Below are positions 24,472 through 35,419 of a stretch of 64,000 nucleotides of DNA, one piece after another (position 1 is the first letter of the stretch; each line of letters opens with the position of its first letter). This stretch comes from Sycon ciliatum. Lineage: Eukaryota > Porifera > Calcarea > Leucosolenida > Sycettidae. The notes beneath the pieces are model-generated. The model searched no databases. It was not told where the DNA came from and worked only from the letters and a program-made list of their open reading frames with translations. The translations under genes were made by a program, and so were the position numbers. Location of the stretch: NCBI RefSeq assembly GCF_964019385.1, contig NC_088654.1:1980616-2044615 (forward strand). The letters run 5' to 3'.

Positions 24472-25017
24472 TGTACCATAGATGGTTGAGCTTGGTTCGG
24501 TTTTGATCCTTGAAACAGTAGGCTGTGTCAGCGTTCCTTAAGACCATGGTGATAGGTATGAGGCAGTTGACGAACAGCAGTGAGGATAAGGAATCACCCT
24601 AGAAAATCCCCCGCTGAATGGCCGCCGATCCCAAGTTGTTTGTGCCGTTCAAAAGGCTAAGCTTCCACTGAGCCATGCTAACAGTCATTAGTCTGCGTAC
24701 GGATTCGTGTATGCCAAACAGCTCCAACCAGCGCTCAATCCAATCGTGAGGAACCATGTCATACGCCTTCTTGTAGTAGACCCACCCCATGGCCAAATTG
24801 GTTCTGCGACTCTAACGGTCCGCCGTAGTGGCCAGGTCAATGACGAGTTGATTTATGAATTTTTTTAAAGGATAGGGAGCACGTCAAATTCAAAGGATCA
24901 GTCGAGGAAGTGAACTGCGTGAAATGAGAAAAAATCGCCAGACCCAACAGGACTCGAGCCTTAGACTATCTAAAGACTAAGTTCGAAAGATGAGTGACTA
25001 TATTGATGACGTGGACC
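24472..25017 (-). mobile_element. LINE piece plus SINE A, unit 5
   Basis: The RT motif reads VYYKKAYDMVPHDWI. The SINE ends where the array similarity stops, so the right array breakpoint lies within or just beside this SINE. Confidence 0.6.
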
Positions 25018-25229
25018 AATTGTTGATGTGTCGGGAGTTGTCCGTCCAAAAACTGTGAGCATGCAGCAAGGCGTGTGACCGACATGGATACCGTGATGTA
25101 CAGCGCACGTGACTGTAGCCAGCAGCAAAGCATGAGCATGCATTAAAGCGCCAGCAATCATAGCAGCATAGTTTGAGTGGTAGCACAAAGCAGCCGCGTG
25201 CACCCATTGATCTGCATTATTACTATAAT
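25018..25229. other. Unique intron sequence after the array
   Basis: Similarity to the module ends here. No exon, repeat or RNA gene is seen. Confidence 0.5.
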
Positions 25230-25298
25230 GCTACATACATACACACATACACACATACATACACATACACACACCACACACACATACACATACACACA

Positions 25299-25361
<63 letters not shown>

Positions 25362-25410
25362 ACACAACACACACATACACACACACACATACACACATAC
25401 ACACATACCA

Positions 25411-25442
<32 letters not shown>

Positions 25443-25445
25443 TAC
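25230..25445. repeat. (CA)n/(CATA)n microsatellite
   Basis: The block is about 215 bases of nearly pure CA with CATA interruptions, followed to about 25700 by looser CA/TG-rich sequence with ACGTGCA motifs. Long open frames of histidine-threonine or cysteine-valine here are artefacts of the repeat. Confidence 0.9.
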
Positions 25446-26423
25446 ATTCACGGGCGTGTACGTACCCACCCATATGCACGTGGACACTCATGTGCGTGAG
25501 TGGAGATGCCCGCCTACACATGTCACACCAAATGCCCTTGGAGCGGTCATGCACGTGTGTACAGTATGTGTGCGAGGGCACGTCCACATGAGCGCATATG
25601 CACGTGCATGCTCATATATGCGTATGGAGCACACATACACAAACATGCAGGTTTATGCAAACACACACACACACGCGCGCGTGCCACGCATACAGTGTGC
25701 TCATACATTTCCATAGCCATAGCCAGGGTGGCAATGACTCGCAAATATCATGAATAAATGAGATTGAAAAACATACTTACCCAAAGCAGCTTTGGTGTTG
25801 CTTGTGAAAGCACGGGGGCCAGGGTGCTGAGCAGTTACTGGGCTATCTGTACAGGGGCGGATCCAGGATTTTTCCAAGGGGGGTTTAGTTTTCTTCCACC
25901 CTTACCAAAGTGTGTTAAAATGATGACATAAAAAAATAAAAAGTGCTTTTTGAAAATGACAGTTGCTGGACTACAGTGGTTAAGAAATTGGCTGCCGACT
26001 GATCGCCTGCAAATGTACTGTGCCTATAAAGTGGATAATCAAAAGTATTGTAGAATGGAGAGGATGACGACGACTGATGGAAATGAAATTTGCTGGAATA
26101 CAGTGGTTAACAGGGTGGTTGCTGTCCTGCCGACGGATAGGCATGTACATGTATGAGCAAACAGATTTTAGCACTTTTTCAGCTAAAAAAAGGTCAAAAA
26201 GGGCGATATTCACCAAAAAACGCAATAAAGGGCGAAAGATACGGGCTTTTCCAAAAAGGGCGAAAAAGGGCGGGCACCTTTGGGAAAGGGTTAGAGGATA
26301 GGCACTCTGATCCCATTGTCGAGCACTCGAGCGCAGGTAGAGCTTCAGCCGTTTCAAGGCAGTGTTGCTGCGCTCATTCTCCGCAGAGGTGACGGGTAGT
26401 GTTGAAGCAATCCGGAGGAGGAT

Positions 26424-27380
26424 GTGGATGTTCGGGAAAACATCGGCATCGCAATGCACAAGAGCTTCTTGTGGGGTAGCTGGAAGTGCACCAGACTTCT
26501 CTGCTGCGTCCTTCCATTTCCTGACCCACTTTCGGATACAACACCGGACTCAACAGTAGCGCAACACATGAATCTGGTGTCACTCTTGACGACAACAACA
26601 CGGCATGGGAGACCACCGGACGATCGTTCGTTAACAAACCCGACGGCGGTAACGGAAAGATCACCAGGAGAACGAAATGAAAATGGAGGAAAAACGAATC
26701 TGAGGAGAAGCCAGAGACTAGCGGAGACACGACTGAAAAAAATGGAGAAGGCGGAACCAGTAGTGGCAGGTGAAAGTACGGGCGCAGCAGTGAACACGTC
26801 AAGGAGAAAGAAGCGATGGCATGAGGAGATGGAGATGGAGGATGATGATGGGGATGAACAGGATGGTCAGGGGGAAAGCAAGGGTGAGCAGGAACAGGAA
26901 GTGGAGGATGAGAGTGATACGGACGAGGAGGAGTTCGACATCGACAAGAGCAAGTCTGCCATCTACAAGCATTTGGTGTCCAGTCCGGATTGTCGTAAGT
27001 TGTTTGACGATTCCTGGTTTAGTGTTATTTGTCACGCGTGTTTCTTTAAGCAGTTGCAGGTGTTGGAAGCTGTATATATTCGCACACGTGACCCTGTTCT
27101 ATGCAAGCAAAAAGAAAATGTTGTAGCACTCACACTTTTTAAATAATACGCACTCACCAGTTTTTGTTCACACGCACTCACAGCTGCCACATTCATCGAC
27201 TGCTACCATTCTCAGATACACTGCAAAGGTTCACACTACACGCGTTATGCATAACCGCTAGCTGTGCTGCATTCTCACGCTTCTTTTCATATTACTGTAG
27301 CTATATAACTGGTTGTTTTAGTGATTCTTACTATGTGACGATGTTCCACTGATGATGGTCACACGAAAACGTTCTGGAAT
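26424..27380 (+). mobile_element. Penelope-like retroelement 3' remnant
   Basis: A frame ending at 27146 finishes with SAIYKHLVSSPDC, FSVICHACFF and LQVLEAVYIRTRDPVLC. This aligns in order with the end of the frame at 60862-61452 and with C-termini of Penelope-type reverse transcriptases. The earlier part of the frame is acidic and low-complexity. A hammerhead-like motif follows at 27344-27379, as expected for the terminal repeat of such an element. The 5' limit is unknown. Confidence 0.5.
27344..27379 (+). ncRNA. Hammerhead-like ribozyme motif (weak stem II)
   Basis: TTCCA, the core CTGATGA, GAAA, a self-complementary AACGTT and a closing TGGAA lie in the right order. Stem I pairs TTCCA with TGGAA. 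Stem III would be the palindrome AACGTT, the kind that acts as a dimer in Penelope-like elements. Stem II (TGGTCACAC) pairs poorly, so activity is doubtful. Confidence 0.4.
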
Positions 27381-28290
27381 TGTTTCATTTTAATTGTTTA
27401 TACATGGTTATTAGTGCACAATTGATATCGTTCACTGCTATTTGAAGAAATCATCGATCTTTTAGCCGAATACGCAATTTTCGCACTGAATTCACAGAAA
27501 ATTGATGTTTTAGTGCCTCAATAGGATGCAAATACAATTTCTGTAGCCATTATCTGCGAAAGGTGGCTGCGATTTTTCAGCCGATCGAAAAGCCGAATAG
27601 GCCAAAGTAAATGGCCGATTTGGGAAAGGCCTATTGGCAAGGTGTTCGTCTGAGGGTCATATCAATGTACATGTATCAATGTATCATCTGCATGATTCAG
27701 CTCGGGCTATATATGCGCTACGGCAGACCAGGATCCTAGGAGCAATTCGCATGCCTGGATTTTGTAAAAAATAAATAAATAAATAAACTGGACAATGGTC
27801 GGAAATATTTTAAGGGGTTCGTTCGAACCCCCTGCTTGGAAGCAGAAGGGCTTTTTTTCCAGCCGTGCTGCGACACAGAGTTAATTGGGAACTTGTCACC
27901 TGGAATGAGGGAAGCAGTGATGCAGTGCATGGGATTTTCGTCATGGAAAGTTGCATGATTCAGGCAAACGGTTCACTTTGCTCAGGAACACTGACCTCGT
28001 ATTAATATTGCTGCCTCGCTAAAAACTGAAGGAGACGTTGTGAAGGTTTATCAACTGATCAAGGAAATGTTTTTCAAATTGAATAACGGAAAAGCACCAC
28101 TTTATCTCCATGGATATCTGTGTATTTCCAAGTGAAACGTGCCATGCATGTGTAATGCACATTCTTTCCCCTTGCTCGACTGGGCAAACCTTGCTCACAC
28201 GTAAACACCCACTCACTCTAAAACAGGATTTGCTAATCATACCCCAGAGGTATTTGTTTTTACGAGACAAGCGGGATAGTTCCTCAACAT
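27381..28290. other. No gene seen
   Basis: This is intron of the CCP gene. Only short chance frames are present. Confidence 0.5.
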
Positions 28291-28675
28291 TAGGGGTGAA
28301 ATTTGGCACTGGGATCCCGAGTTCGAGTACTCTGATTTTCTCCAATCGAATATTTGAGTATTCGAGTATTTTTCATCTCCAAAAATTGCACACCAAGGGC
28401 TTTAAAATAACATCATATTACCCTGATTGAACCGAGTAGCAGTCATTTTTCTCGGGTATATTGGTTGGTGGGTCATTTGGGCTCTCTCTACTCGTGAACA
28501 AATGTTCACCACACAGTCTGCACATCACCATCTGCCCACTCCTGCCCTGAAACTGCAGATTTCTGTAGTAAATGCATGTACCATGTTTGAACGAGTACTC
28601 TGAATTATTCCGAGTACGATTATTTGAAAAAACCGAGCGAGTACTCGAGTACTCGGTATAATTGTTTCACCCCTA
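28291..28675. mobile_element. hAT-like MITE with 8-base target duplication
   Basis: The ends are TAGGGGTGAAA and the inverse TTTCACCCCTA, typical of hAT MITEs. The flanks are CTCAACAT and CTAAACAT, matching at seven of eight bases. The inner arms repeat GAGTACTCGAGTACTCG-like and GAGTATTCGAGTATT motifs. Confidence 0.75.
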
Positions 28676-30194
28676 CTAAACATCAAATGCTAGATCAAAA
28701 TATAGCAGCATTGGCGGCTGACTGGAGGCGCAAGCAACATCAATGTACGTGTTGAACAGGTACGCTTCGTCGTTTTTTCCCCATCACATCACTGTGGGAC
28801 AAGTACAGTCAGCCGCAGTATCTTTTGTTTTTTTGTGGCACATGGAATAACTAACTTTTCTGGTGTTAGACTGACTGCTGTTTTTTGCGCCGCCCCCTCC
28901 CCCTCCCCTTTTCACACGTGCTACATGTTCCTGTCCCAGCCATGAGCGCGTGTCGTTATCACATGACCTTTTTATCACTGTTTATCACCTTTGTCGCTAG
29001 GGTATGCCACGTTTTTTGCCGAATGAGCGCAATTGCGCCAATTTAGCCGTATAAAGATCAGTCTATTCTTATTATGCTTTCATTCAACATCATGCCTCCA
29101 CTCATGAGCTCAGGAGGAGCAAAACAGCTGTCTAGCTGTCTTAATATCAATCTATACACCGGAATTGTCCTCGCTGTGGTGATGGTCATGTGAGTGCAGG
29201 GTTTGGATCGGCCAAGAGCGCAATGTGGTGGTGTGGTGTATTGGATTCCATAATGGCCGGGTCGTCGCTACTTCTTCTCAGTTTACATACTGGTGTTTTA
29301 TGTACTCAAATTGTGACACCATATACTGAGAACCATAAATATGCAATGGAGACAACAGCAGAATTTTCGCCTGATCATGCGATGACAGTTCTGTATGGTG
29401 GTGAGTGAGTTGACGGAGTATATGCCCCAGGGGCGTCTTGCGTACTTGCAGTACTGTGTTGGAGCGCAAATGTCTGAACTGTCGCCCCGTTTTCTTCCGT
29501 ATGCTACATTGTTGTATCTCAGAGTGCTAGAATCTGTTGCGTAAGTATCGATGATGCTCGCAGTACCCTAATGGCATGTAGGAGTGTCATTTTGCACCAT
29601 GTGTAAGCACTTAGCCCATCTTAGCCCGTCTCGTATCTCCAAGCGCGGGATCACAATTCTTCGCTTCATTCTATCTATAAATATGTGAGTTCAAAATAAT
29701 GCTAGCCATTATTTATTCTCAACCTCCACTGATCAGACCTTAGTGATCCAAACAACGCTGCCTGGAGGAAATTATATCCGTCAGTATATAAAAATTGGAG
29801 TCATGTTGCTGATGTCATTGTCGGCCAGAGAGCGCATATGGAGGAGGTGGAATTGCTTCATCAATGTTCATACTAGCGTTTAAACTGATTATACACTCCT
29901 CAGGGCGAAGTCGTGTTTGATTGGACGTTCATACCGAAAGCCGATTTTCAACGCTGTTTCGACCACTAAGGTCTCATCAGTGAATATGATTTAGCTCTAT
30001 CCACACCGAGGCGGATGGTGACAAATGGAATGGCGATGTGGTCTATTTGAAGCACGTCCGATTGTAATTTGTATTTTTCACAAACAATGAAATTAACACA
30101 CATGCACCCAAATCAGTCAGTTGCTGGGAACAAGCTCACTGGATACTGTTGTAACACTGATTTTGCAATCTGAAAACCACACAAGAAAGCTTAC
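28676..30194. other. No gene; two facing hammerhead-like relics at 29727-29765 (+) and 29944-29986 (-)
   Basis: The minus-strand relic has CTGATGA, a good four-pair stem II (GACC with GGTC), GAAA and a short stem III, but stem I pairs only with a bulge. The plus-strand partner (CTGATCAGACCTTAGTGATCC) is a decayed copy of the same sequence. They may be facing ends of an old Penelope-like insertion of about 260 bases. The rest holds nothing recognisable. Confidence 0.4.
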
Positions 30195-30368
30195 CGCATG
30201 TAGGTAGTGGAGTAGTAGTGGAAGGTGCTGTGATGCAAGTCACCTTCGGGTTACCGTGAACCTCATATCCCGGAATACATGTCAAAGTCAGCGTATTAAG
30301 AAATTCTTGTTCAGAGAATACACCGTTGCTGTAAGATCCATAAGCTGGATCCGTAGGCTGTAGACAAA
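30195..30368 (-). CDS. CCP (sushi) exon, divergent single copy
   Basis: The exon is 174 bases (58 codons), phase 1 at both ends. The acceptor is TTGCTAG before TTTGTC and the donor is GTAAGC after CATGCG. The four CCP cysteines appear in VCLQP, LTCIPGY, VTCIT and PTCG, and the SYSNGVF motif matches the ANGVF of the amplified exons downstream. The region before the last cysteine is threonine- and serine-rich (TAPSTTTPLPTC), which suggests O-glycosylation. The usual CCP tryptophan is absent, as in the other copies. It is clearly a paralogue of the exons in the 5-25 kb array but sits outside it in unique sequence, so it is older than the tandem expansion. Confidence 0.75.
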
Positions 30369-30639
30369 CTAGCAACAGAGATCAAAGGGCAAAAAGAGGC
30401 TTGATGAGTGTTTCAAGAATATCATGTTTCTTCTGGTTATGTTGGGTCGGGTATTGTTGCTTCCATGTACAGACAAGAATACTGCGTGATAGTGTGAACG
30501 TATCATGCCAAAAGGTACTTTTCTTGGCATCATGTCAAAACCTCGCCAGGAGTAAGAAGCAAGTTTTGAAGCAAGTTTTGACTACTTCCCCCCCCCCCCC
30601 CTCGAGGCATATATCAATTGATATTCTGACTAGTATTTA

Positions 30640-31250
30640 CCTGCCTATCATGGATAAATCCGCACCGCCAGGCAGCTCAAAGCGCGAGCCTCCAGAGCCA
30701 CTGTTGAGGCTGAATTGTGGAGGCTGAAGGTCATTACTGTGATGTTTGTCGACAGCCTCACAGGCCAGAAAATCGTGGAAAATGATGATACCCTCATAAA
30801 CCAGGGGTAAGCTGACATCGCCTCCGGGCAGATTACTGGGTCTACCTGCAAGGCAAAATTTTGTAGCCAGACCACTACCAAAACCATTGTTGAACGTGGT
30901 TTCTTTCTTGGCAAATCTCGCATTGCTGTCCGCCATTGTTTCACTTCCTCACTGCAACTGCACATCTTGGACATCCCGATTTGGATCTCTGATGCCGCCG
31001 TCATTCATGCACTCACGAAATAAGGTACGGTAGAAGGCACTATTTGCCACGGCCGTACCCGCACAAAGTCGGGTGCATTTGTCGGAACAGGCGTACGCTT
31101 CATAACTGTTCGCCTGAACAACGGCTGTATGCAGGTGCCAACATTCGTGCAGACAACCGAAGGCAATACCTTCCACGTGAAGCACGAGGAACAGGCACCA
31201 ACTTGCCGTCCTTGCAACTCAGAAAATCACCTCGCCGGCACTTGCCCTTA
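30640..31250 (-). pseudogene. Possible M35 (deuterolysin-like) metalloprotease relic
   Basis: Minus-strand frames read GIAFGCLHECWHLHTAVV, then YEAYACSDKCTRLCAGTAVA, NSAFYRTLFRECMNDGG and a stop. HECWH fits the zinc-binding HExxH motif, and the spacing to A.ANS..YR resembles the HExxH ... A..NADNY layout of M35 peptidases. Upstream frames (CRRGDFLSCKDGKLV) and downstream frames (NNGFGSGLATKF) look protein-like but lie in different frames. It may be a decayed gene or retrocopy in sense orientation within an intron. Family assignment is tentative. Confidence 0.3.
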
Positions 31251-32004
31251 GGCCTCGGTCACACTACGGCAAGTTTGAAGCTGGACGCAGCGTCAAGTCG
31301 CAGGCTCGCAGCACTCGACGCAGACGCGACGTCACACAGTGTTTTGTTTTTCTTTCAGCTCATGACTGCCGCGGCCTGGCGCATTTGTCTACGTCACAAA
31401 ATCACCAGGGAAACTCAATGACGACACGGATCCCCACGGAAACCGGCCTTTTGCTTATTATACAAAAAAATTGTCGGACAAAGTTTTCAAATTTTTCATT
31501 GATTTTTGATTACAAGAAGACGAAAAGTCCACGCGTGCCCGATCGTTGTTGTTTCTTTCCGAATTTGAAGCCATTTTCAGTTGTAGTGTCATGGATCAGG
31601 CAAGAAAAGTCCGCATCGCAGCTGTGTTTCTCCTGACTTCGTCGTACTGGTTGTCCTTTTTCGGGGCTCTTGACGACAACACAACACTCACAAGTCAACA
31701 GGCTCCAGTTGGCCGATGACCCACTCAAACAACTGGTCCTTTCTCGACTTTATTTTCTTCTCAGAAAACGCCTCGCTCTTCCGCCAGGTTCGGAGCAGAG
31801 CAGCATCGGCCTCGTAGGTCCACGGACTCATCTCGGAAAAAAGAGGAAACAAAACAAACCTTGAAGAGACGAATGTCGAATGACTGCTCAACTCGAGCAA
31901 CTGTCTTGAACTTGATAATTTTCCACCTTGTCACGAGTGTTGTTATCTCATATCTTTACGCTATATAAGTTTTAGTCTTTCCAACTTGAGCCATTCCCTG
32001 TATA

Positions 32005-32038
32005 ATCCTTGATGAGAAGGGACCGAAAACGTTCGGAT
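32005..32038 (+). ncRNA. Hammerhead-derived motif, probably inactive
   Basis: ATCC and GGAT pair as stem I around TTGATGAG, a poor stem II, GAAA and the palindrome AACGTT. The first core base is T, not the required C, so cleavage is not expected. The same motif is found inverted at 43950-43983, within a related repeat. Confidence 0.4.
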
Positions 32039-32123
32039 ACTTTGACAAGTGCCTTATTTTGACTGGATGTGTGTTTGCGTGGATACTTACGACCCGACAC
32101 GTACCTTCGTTATTAAAGTATTA

Positions 32124-32542
32124 AGCGGGATTCACAGAAGCTTTTTTGCGATGCGACACGCGATGCGACGCGATCTGCGACGGACGCGTACGATGCGAAC
32201 TCGCGAAATACCATTCACAGAAGAAGTCAGTGATGCGACAGAATCTTGCTGATTTGGCTACGTCACCATGATATTCGCGCGGTTTGACACAACTTGTACA
32301 AATTTATAGGCAACTCTTGCACCTTTATACAACTTTGCTGTAGAAAAGGTCAAAATCGTACGCCAAATCGCTTGTCGCATCGCATCGCAAAAGTTGAGCC
32401 AAGCTCAACTTCTGCGATGGCCTGCGATGGCCCAGTTGCGGCAGTTGCGTGGGGTGCGACAAGCCTGCGATTTGGGGTTTTCCCGGTTTCGCGCCTGTCG
32501 CATCGCGTGTCGCATCGCAAAAAAGCTTCTGTGAATCCCGCT
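32124..32542. mobile_element. PIF/Harbinger-like MITE with 47-base perfect TIRs
   Basis: The flanks are TTA at 32121-32123 and 32543-32545, the three-base target of this superfamily. The ends are AGCGGGATTCACAGAAGC and its exact inverse, and the match continues through TTTTTTGCGATGCGACACG to about base 47. GATGCGAC motifs repeat inside the arms. It splits a repeat whose other half resumes at TCCGCCTCCGAC; the unbroken version is visible at 44085-44115. Confidence 0.85.
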
Positions 32543-32566
32543 TTATCCGCCTCCGACTTCTTGTAA

Positions 32567-32590
32567 AATAATAATAATAATAATAATCTT
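32567..32590. repeat. (TAA)n tract
   Basis: The short AATAAT run separates the split repeat on the left from the 3' end of the SINE on the right. Confidence 0.8.
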
Positions 32591-32818
32591 CACTAGTTTG
32601 AGGGAAAGAGACAAACGGGAAATGTCTGAAGAAAAAATTGACTGTCACCACCAGGACTCGAACCAGGGACCCTCGCTTGTAGCTAGCGATGCTCTAACCA
32701 CTGAGCTATGGTGTAGTCGTCATCCCAGCAGAGACTGTTCAACATTTTCTTCAGACTTCGTAACTCACACTTCCTGTGAATCCACACAGGCGGGTGGGAC
32801 TCAGCCCTCACTGTACCC
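32591..32818 (-). mobile_element. tRNA-derived SINE, family B
   Basis: The minus strand shows an A-box region TAGCTCAGTGGTTAGAGCA and a B box GGTTCGAGTCC, correctly spaced and with tRNA-like stems (CTGGTTCGAGTCCTGG). A body follows (CAATTTTTTCTTCAGAC, CCTCAAACTAGTGAAG) and then a (TTA)n tail. The body differs from SINE A while the head is similar. It is bounded on both sides by (TAA)n. It is a retroposon and not a functional tRNA gene. Confidence 0.7.
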
Positions 32819-32820
32819 AC

Positions 32821-32857
<37 letters not shown>
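32821..32857. repeat. (TAA)n tract
   Basis: About twelve TAA units lie exactly between the SINE B 5' side and the truncated start of the next LINE. Confidence 0.9.
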
Positions 32858-34630
32858 TCCTGCGGGAATTCCTGGGAATCGAGGCTGGTGAAGTTAAACA
32901 ATCTGCCATCGCTGAGTTCCGTCGCCGTCTTCGCTTGATCACGGATGCTTCACTATGTGCACCAAACCTCATCAGAGCAATCAACACCTACGTTCTGCCA
33001 GTGGTGTCCTATGGCCTTGGCACAGTCGTTCCTTGGACTGCGGATGAGCTCCGCTCGCTGGACAGGACAGTGAGGAAGGCTCTGACTGCTAGCAGGGCCC
33101 ACCACCCACGTGCCTCAATCCGTCGCCTATATCTACCGCGGAGTGAGGGAGGTCGTGGCCTAGTATGCATCGTAGATCTCCATGACCGTACTTGCATCCG
33201 GCTCGCTCAGTACCTGAAGGATCGGGAAGATGTCCCTGCCCTGGCCGCTGTTCTCCAGCACCATGAATCACGCCCTCTAGAAAATCAATACCAAAGCTGG
33301 CAAATACTGTCCTGCAGCGCCTTCGCCTGACGAGCCTGGACACCGCTAACAAAGAGACTGTTAAACAGGCCATCAATGACAACCGCCGCTGTGAACTTCG
33401 AGCGATGCCTCTTCATGGTCGCTATTGGGCGCGTGTTGATGGCATCCTGGACATACAGCTCTCGTTTTCCTGTTTCAGATCCCAGACAATGCGTCCTGAA
33501 ACGGAAGGCTTTCTCATTGCTTGCCAGGATCAGGTGATTGCCACGAGAAACAATATGCGCCATATCCACAGGAGGCATGATGTCGTGGACCTCTGTCGTG
33601 TATGTGGTGCACCCGGAGAAAATATGGACCACATCATCGCCTGCTGTCCAGCCCTGGCACGGACTGCATACATTGCCCGGCATAACTTTGTGGTCCAGGC
33701 CCTGCATCGTGCGCTGTGTAAGCAGCATGGATTACCCAGCAGTAAGCAGCTGGTGCAGGTCACAAGTTCTGCCAGTTGCAAGCTGATGTGGGAGATTTCC
33801 ATTCCCACAGATCGAGTAATAAAAGCGAACAGACCAGACCTGGTGCTGGTTCTGGATGATCGGGCACTGCTCTTGGACGTCAGTGTCCCATTGGACCACA
33901 GGGTCAATGAGAAGGTGCAGGAGAAGATCAGCAAATACCTGCCCTTGGCAGCAGAGCTGAGGAGGATCTGGAACAAAAAGATAACTATTGTTCCAGTTAT
34001 CATTGGGTGGTGTGTCAGGAACGAGCCGCAGCCACATCTTAAGCCTTGGGCTCCACGCGTCCGTGATCCAGCGGCTGCAGCAATGTGCTATTCTGGGCAC
34101 CCTGAGAATTGTGCGGTCGGTGACTGGTCATGGATGGGAGAGTGGCATGGTCGGAACGGTCGGTTGACCTTATGTTAGCCTGCCCGTAATGTCTCGATGT
34201 GTCTCAGTCTGTGTGTTTTATGATTGTGGTGCATCATGTGCTGTGTGACGAGCCGAGAGGCGTGAATTTCTGCCATATGCCCCCAGTCATGTATTGTCTT
34301 TCTCTGCATATGCCGTTTTATCTCGTCTGAGTTTGTCTTGCTTGGAGTGTCCCATGTGCAGCATGCTTGGTGTTTACTACTTGAGTAGTTCTGTTATACA
34401 TGACTGTGATTTTATGTGAGTATCGAAGTTGGTATACTTGAATTTTTCTCTCATGAAGTTTATCAAAATTTGGTTCAGGATTTTCTTTTATCTTCATTGA
34501 TTGGTGCTTCACCCTTGGGTCATATGGATCCCGGTGCTGTGCTTCATGCCTCCTTTCAAGCTTTCTTTTTCTGCTTTGGGAGTGAATAAAGTCGTCATAA
34601 TAATAATAATAATAATCATAATAATAATAA
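32858..34630 (+). mobile_element. 5'-truncated RLE-type LINE with (TAA)n tail
   Basis: The coding remnant starts in the RT thumb (FLGIEAGEV) and continues with AINTYVLPVVSYGLG, RRLYLPRSEGGRGL, the zinc knuckle CRVCGAPGENMDHIIACC, ARHNFVVQALHRALC and the restriction-like endonuclease stretch RPDLVLVLDDRALLLDVSVP and DHRVNEKVQEKISKYLPLA. It ends at TAG 34178. At least one frameshift lies between 33290 and 33410. The rest to about 34597 is 3' UTR, followed by ATAATAATAATAATC repeats. This layout is that of R2/NeSL/CRE-type LINEs. It is younger than the 2560-4310 copy, and its C-terminus belongs to a different family. Confidence 0.8.
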
Positions 34631-35075
34631 AGGGTTTGCTCCCCGCACTGGAGCTCGCGCTAATCCGCCGACTTTACTTGACACTTGACTGACTCACGAC
34701 TGCCATCCAGAGCACACGAGAAGTCCATCGAACCTTCGACTCGGCAAACCTGCAAGAAAGCACCACTCCCTGCTCAATACACAGTGTTTCGGGGAATTCA
34801 CCCCTCATCAGTTGAGCTTGAGTAGGCTGAGGAAGATTGTGCCTGAATAGCACCACTTATATAGTGCTCTCCAGGCACAAACATCACCAGGGATACAAAC
34901 TTACAGAGACGCTCCATTTCCAGCGCGACAAACACCTCGTGAACACCGGATAGCAGCGTGAGGCAGTGTCGCTCCTGGACGGTGAGACCAGACGTTGAGG
35001 ACCCTCGGTCATTCGCAACGCTGTCACTTCCAAACCAACTAGTCGCAATCCACAAGTTGCCTGGTACATGTACTA
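34629..35075 (-). mobile_element. Penelope-like terminal repeat (pLTR) with hammerhead
   Basis: The sequence starts after a (TAA)n tract at AAAGGGTTTGCTCCCCGCACT. Its left 230 bases match the insertion at 44694-44938. A complete hammerhead lies at 34772-34817 on the minus strand. A TATATAAG box near 34855-34862 on the minus strand lies upstream of the ribozyme, as in a promoter of such terminal repeats. No coding part remains. Confidence 0.6.
34772..34817 (-). ncRNA. Minimal type I hammerhead ribozyme
   Basis: The minus strand reads stem I GCTCAA, core CTGATGA, stem II GGGG-TGAATT-CCCC, GAAA, a short stem III (ACA-CTG-TGT), the cleavage base A and the returning stem I TTGAGC. All invariant core bases are present, and stem I pairs at six of six positions. 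The very short stem III is that of Penelope-like elements and retrozymes. Predicted self-cleavage is just 3' of the base complementary to 34778. Confidence 0.85.
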
Positions 35076-35419
35076 CTTCTTGACCTTAGAAAAAATATGT
35101 TCACGAGCCACACACATACGATGCTTAATTGGCATCTATCTCATAAAGGGGAACTACACCAACAAATCAAAACGTCATGGTCCGTAGAGTTTTGGACGCT
35201 GAGTCGAATAGTGAAGGTCCCACTTCGATCCGACCAAGCGTTCCTGAGATATCTTCGGTTTAAATTGTACTTTCGGGGGACGCGCCATGACGTCATGCGG
35301 CCGCGACACACCCCCAACACGCCCTTCTACGTCATTGAGACTTGCTTGCCTGGGCCAAGCTCAGAAGTACAGGTATTTTGGTATGTGAAAGGAATAGTTC
35401 TGACAAAGACGTCCTCACC

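Larger units (their letters stand above)
5055..25017. repeat. Tandem array of five CCP-exon modules
   Basis: Five head-to-tail copies start at the shared text GCACCGTTC/ACAAGGTTTTCC at 5055, 10737, 16214, 19449 and 22677. Spacing of the CCP exons is 5402, 5477, 3234 and 3228 bases. Removing the private insertions (a piggyBac of about 2.8 kb, a Mutator-like element of about 2.9 kb, a MITE of 634 bases) gives a common module of close to 2.6 kb. Each module holds, in plus-strand order, a Penelope-like C-terminal scrap, intron sequence, the CCP exon on the minus strand, a LINE piece and a SINE. The fifth copy stops inside the SINE-flanking sequence at about 25017. Confidence 0.9.
22677..25017. 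repeat. Array unit 5 (partial)
   Basis: The module is complete through the CCP exon and LINE piece. Similarity then ends at GATGACGTGGACCAA, so the region that precedes a further unit is missing. It carries none of the private transposons. Confidence 0.85.

Noticed and set aside
25173-25757. Long frames rich in His-Thr or Cys-Val
   Set aside because: They are translations of a CA microsatellite.
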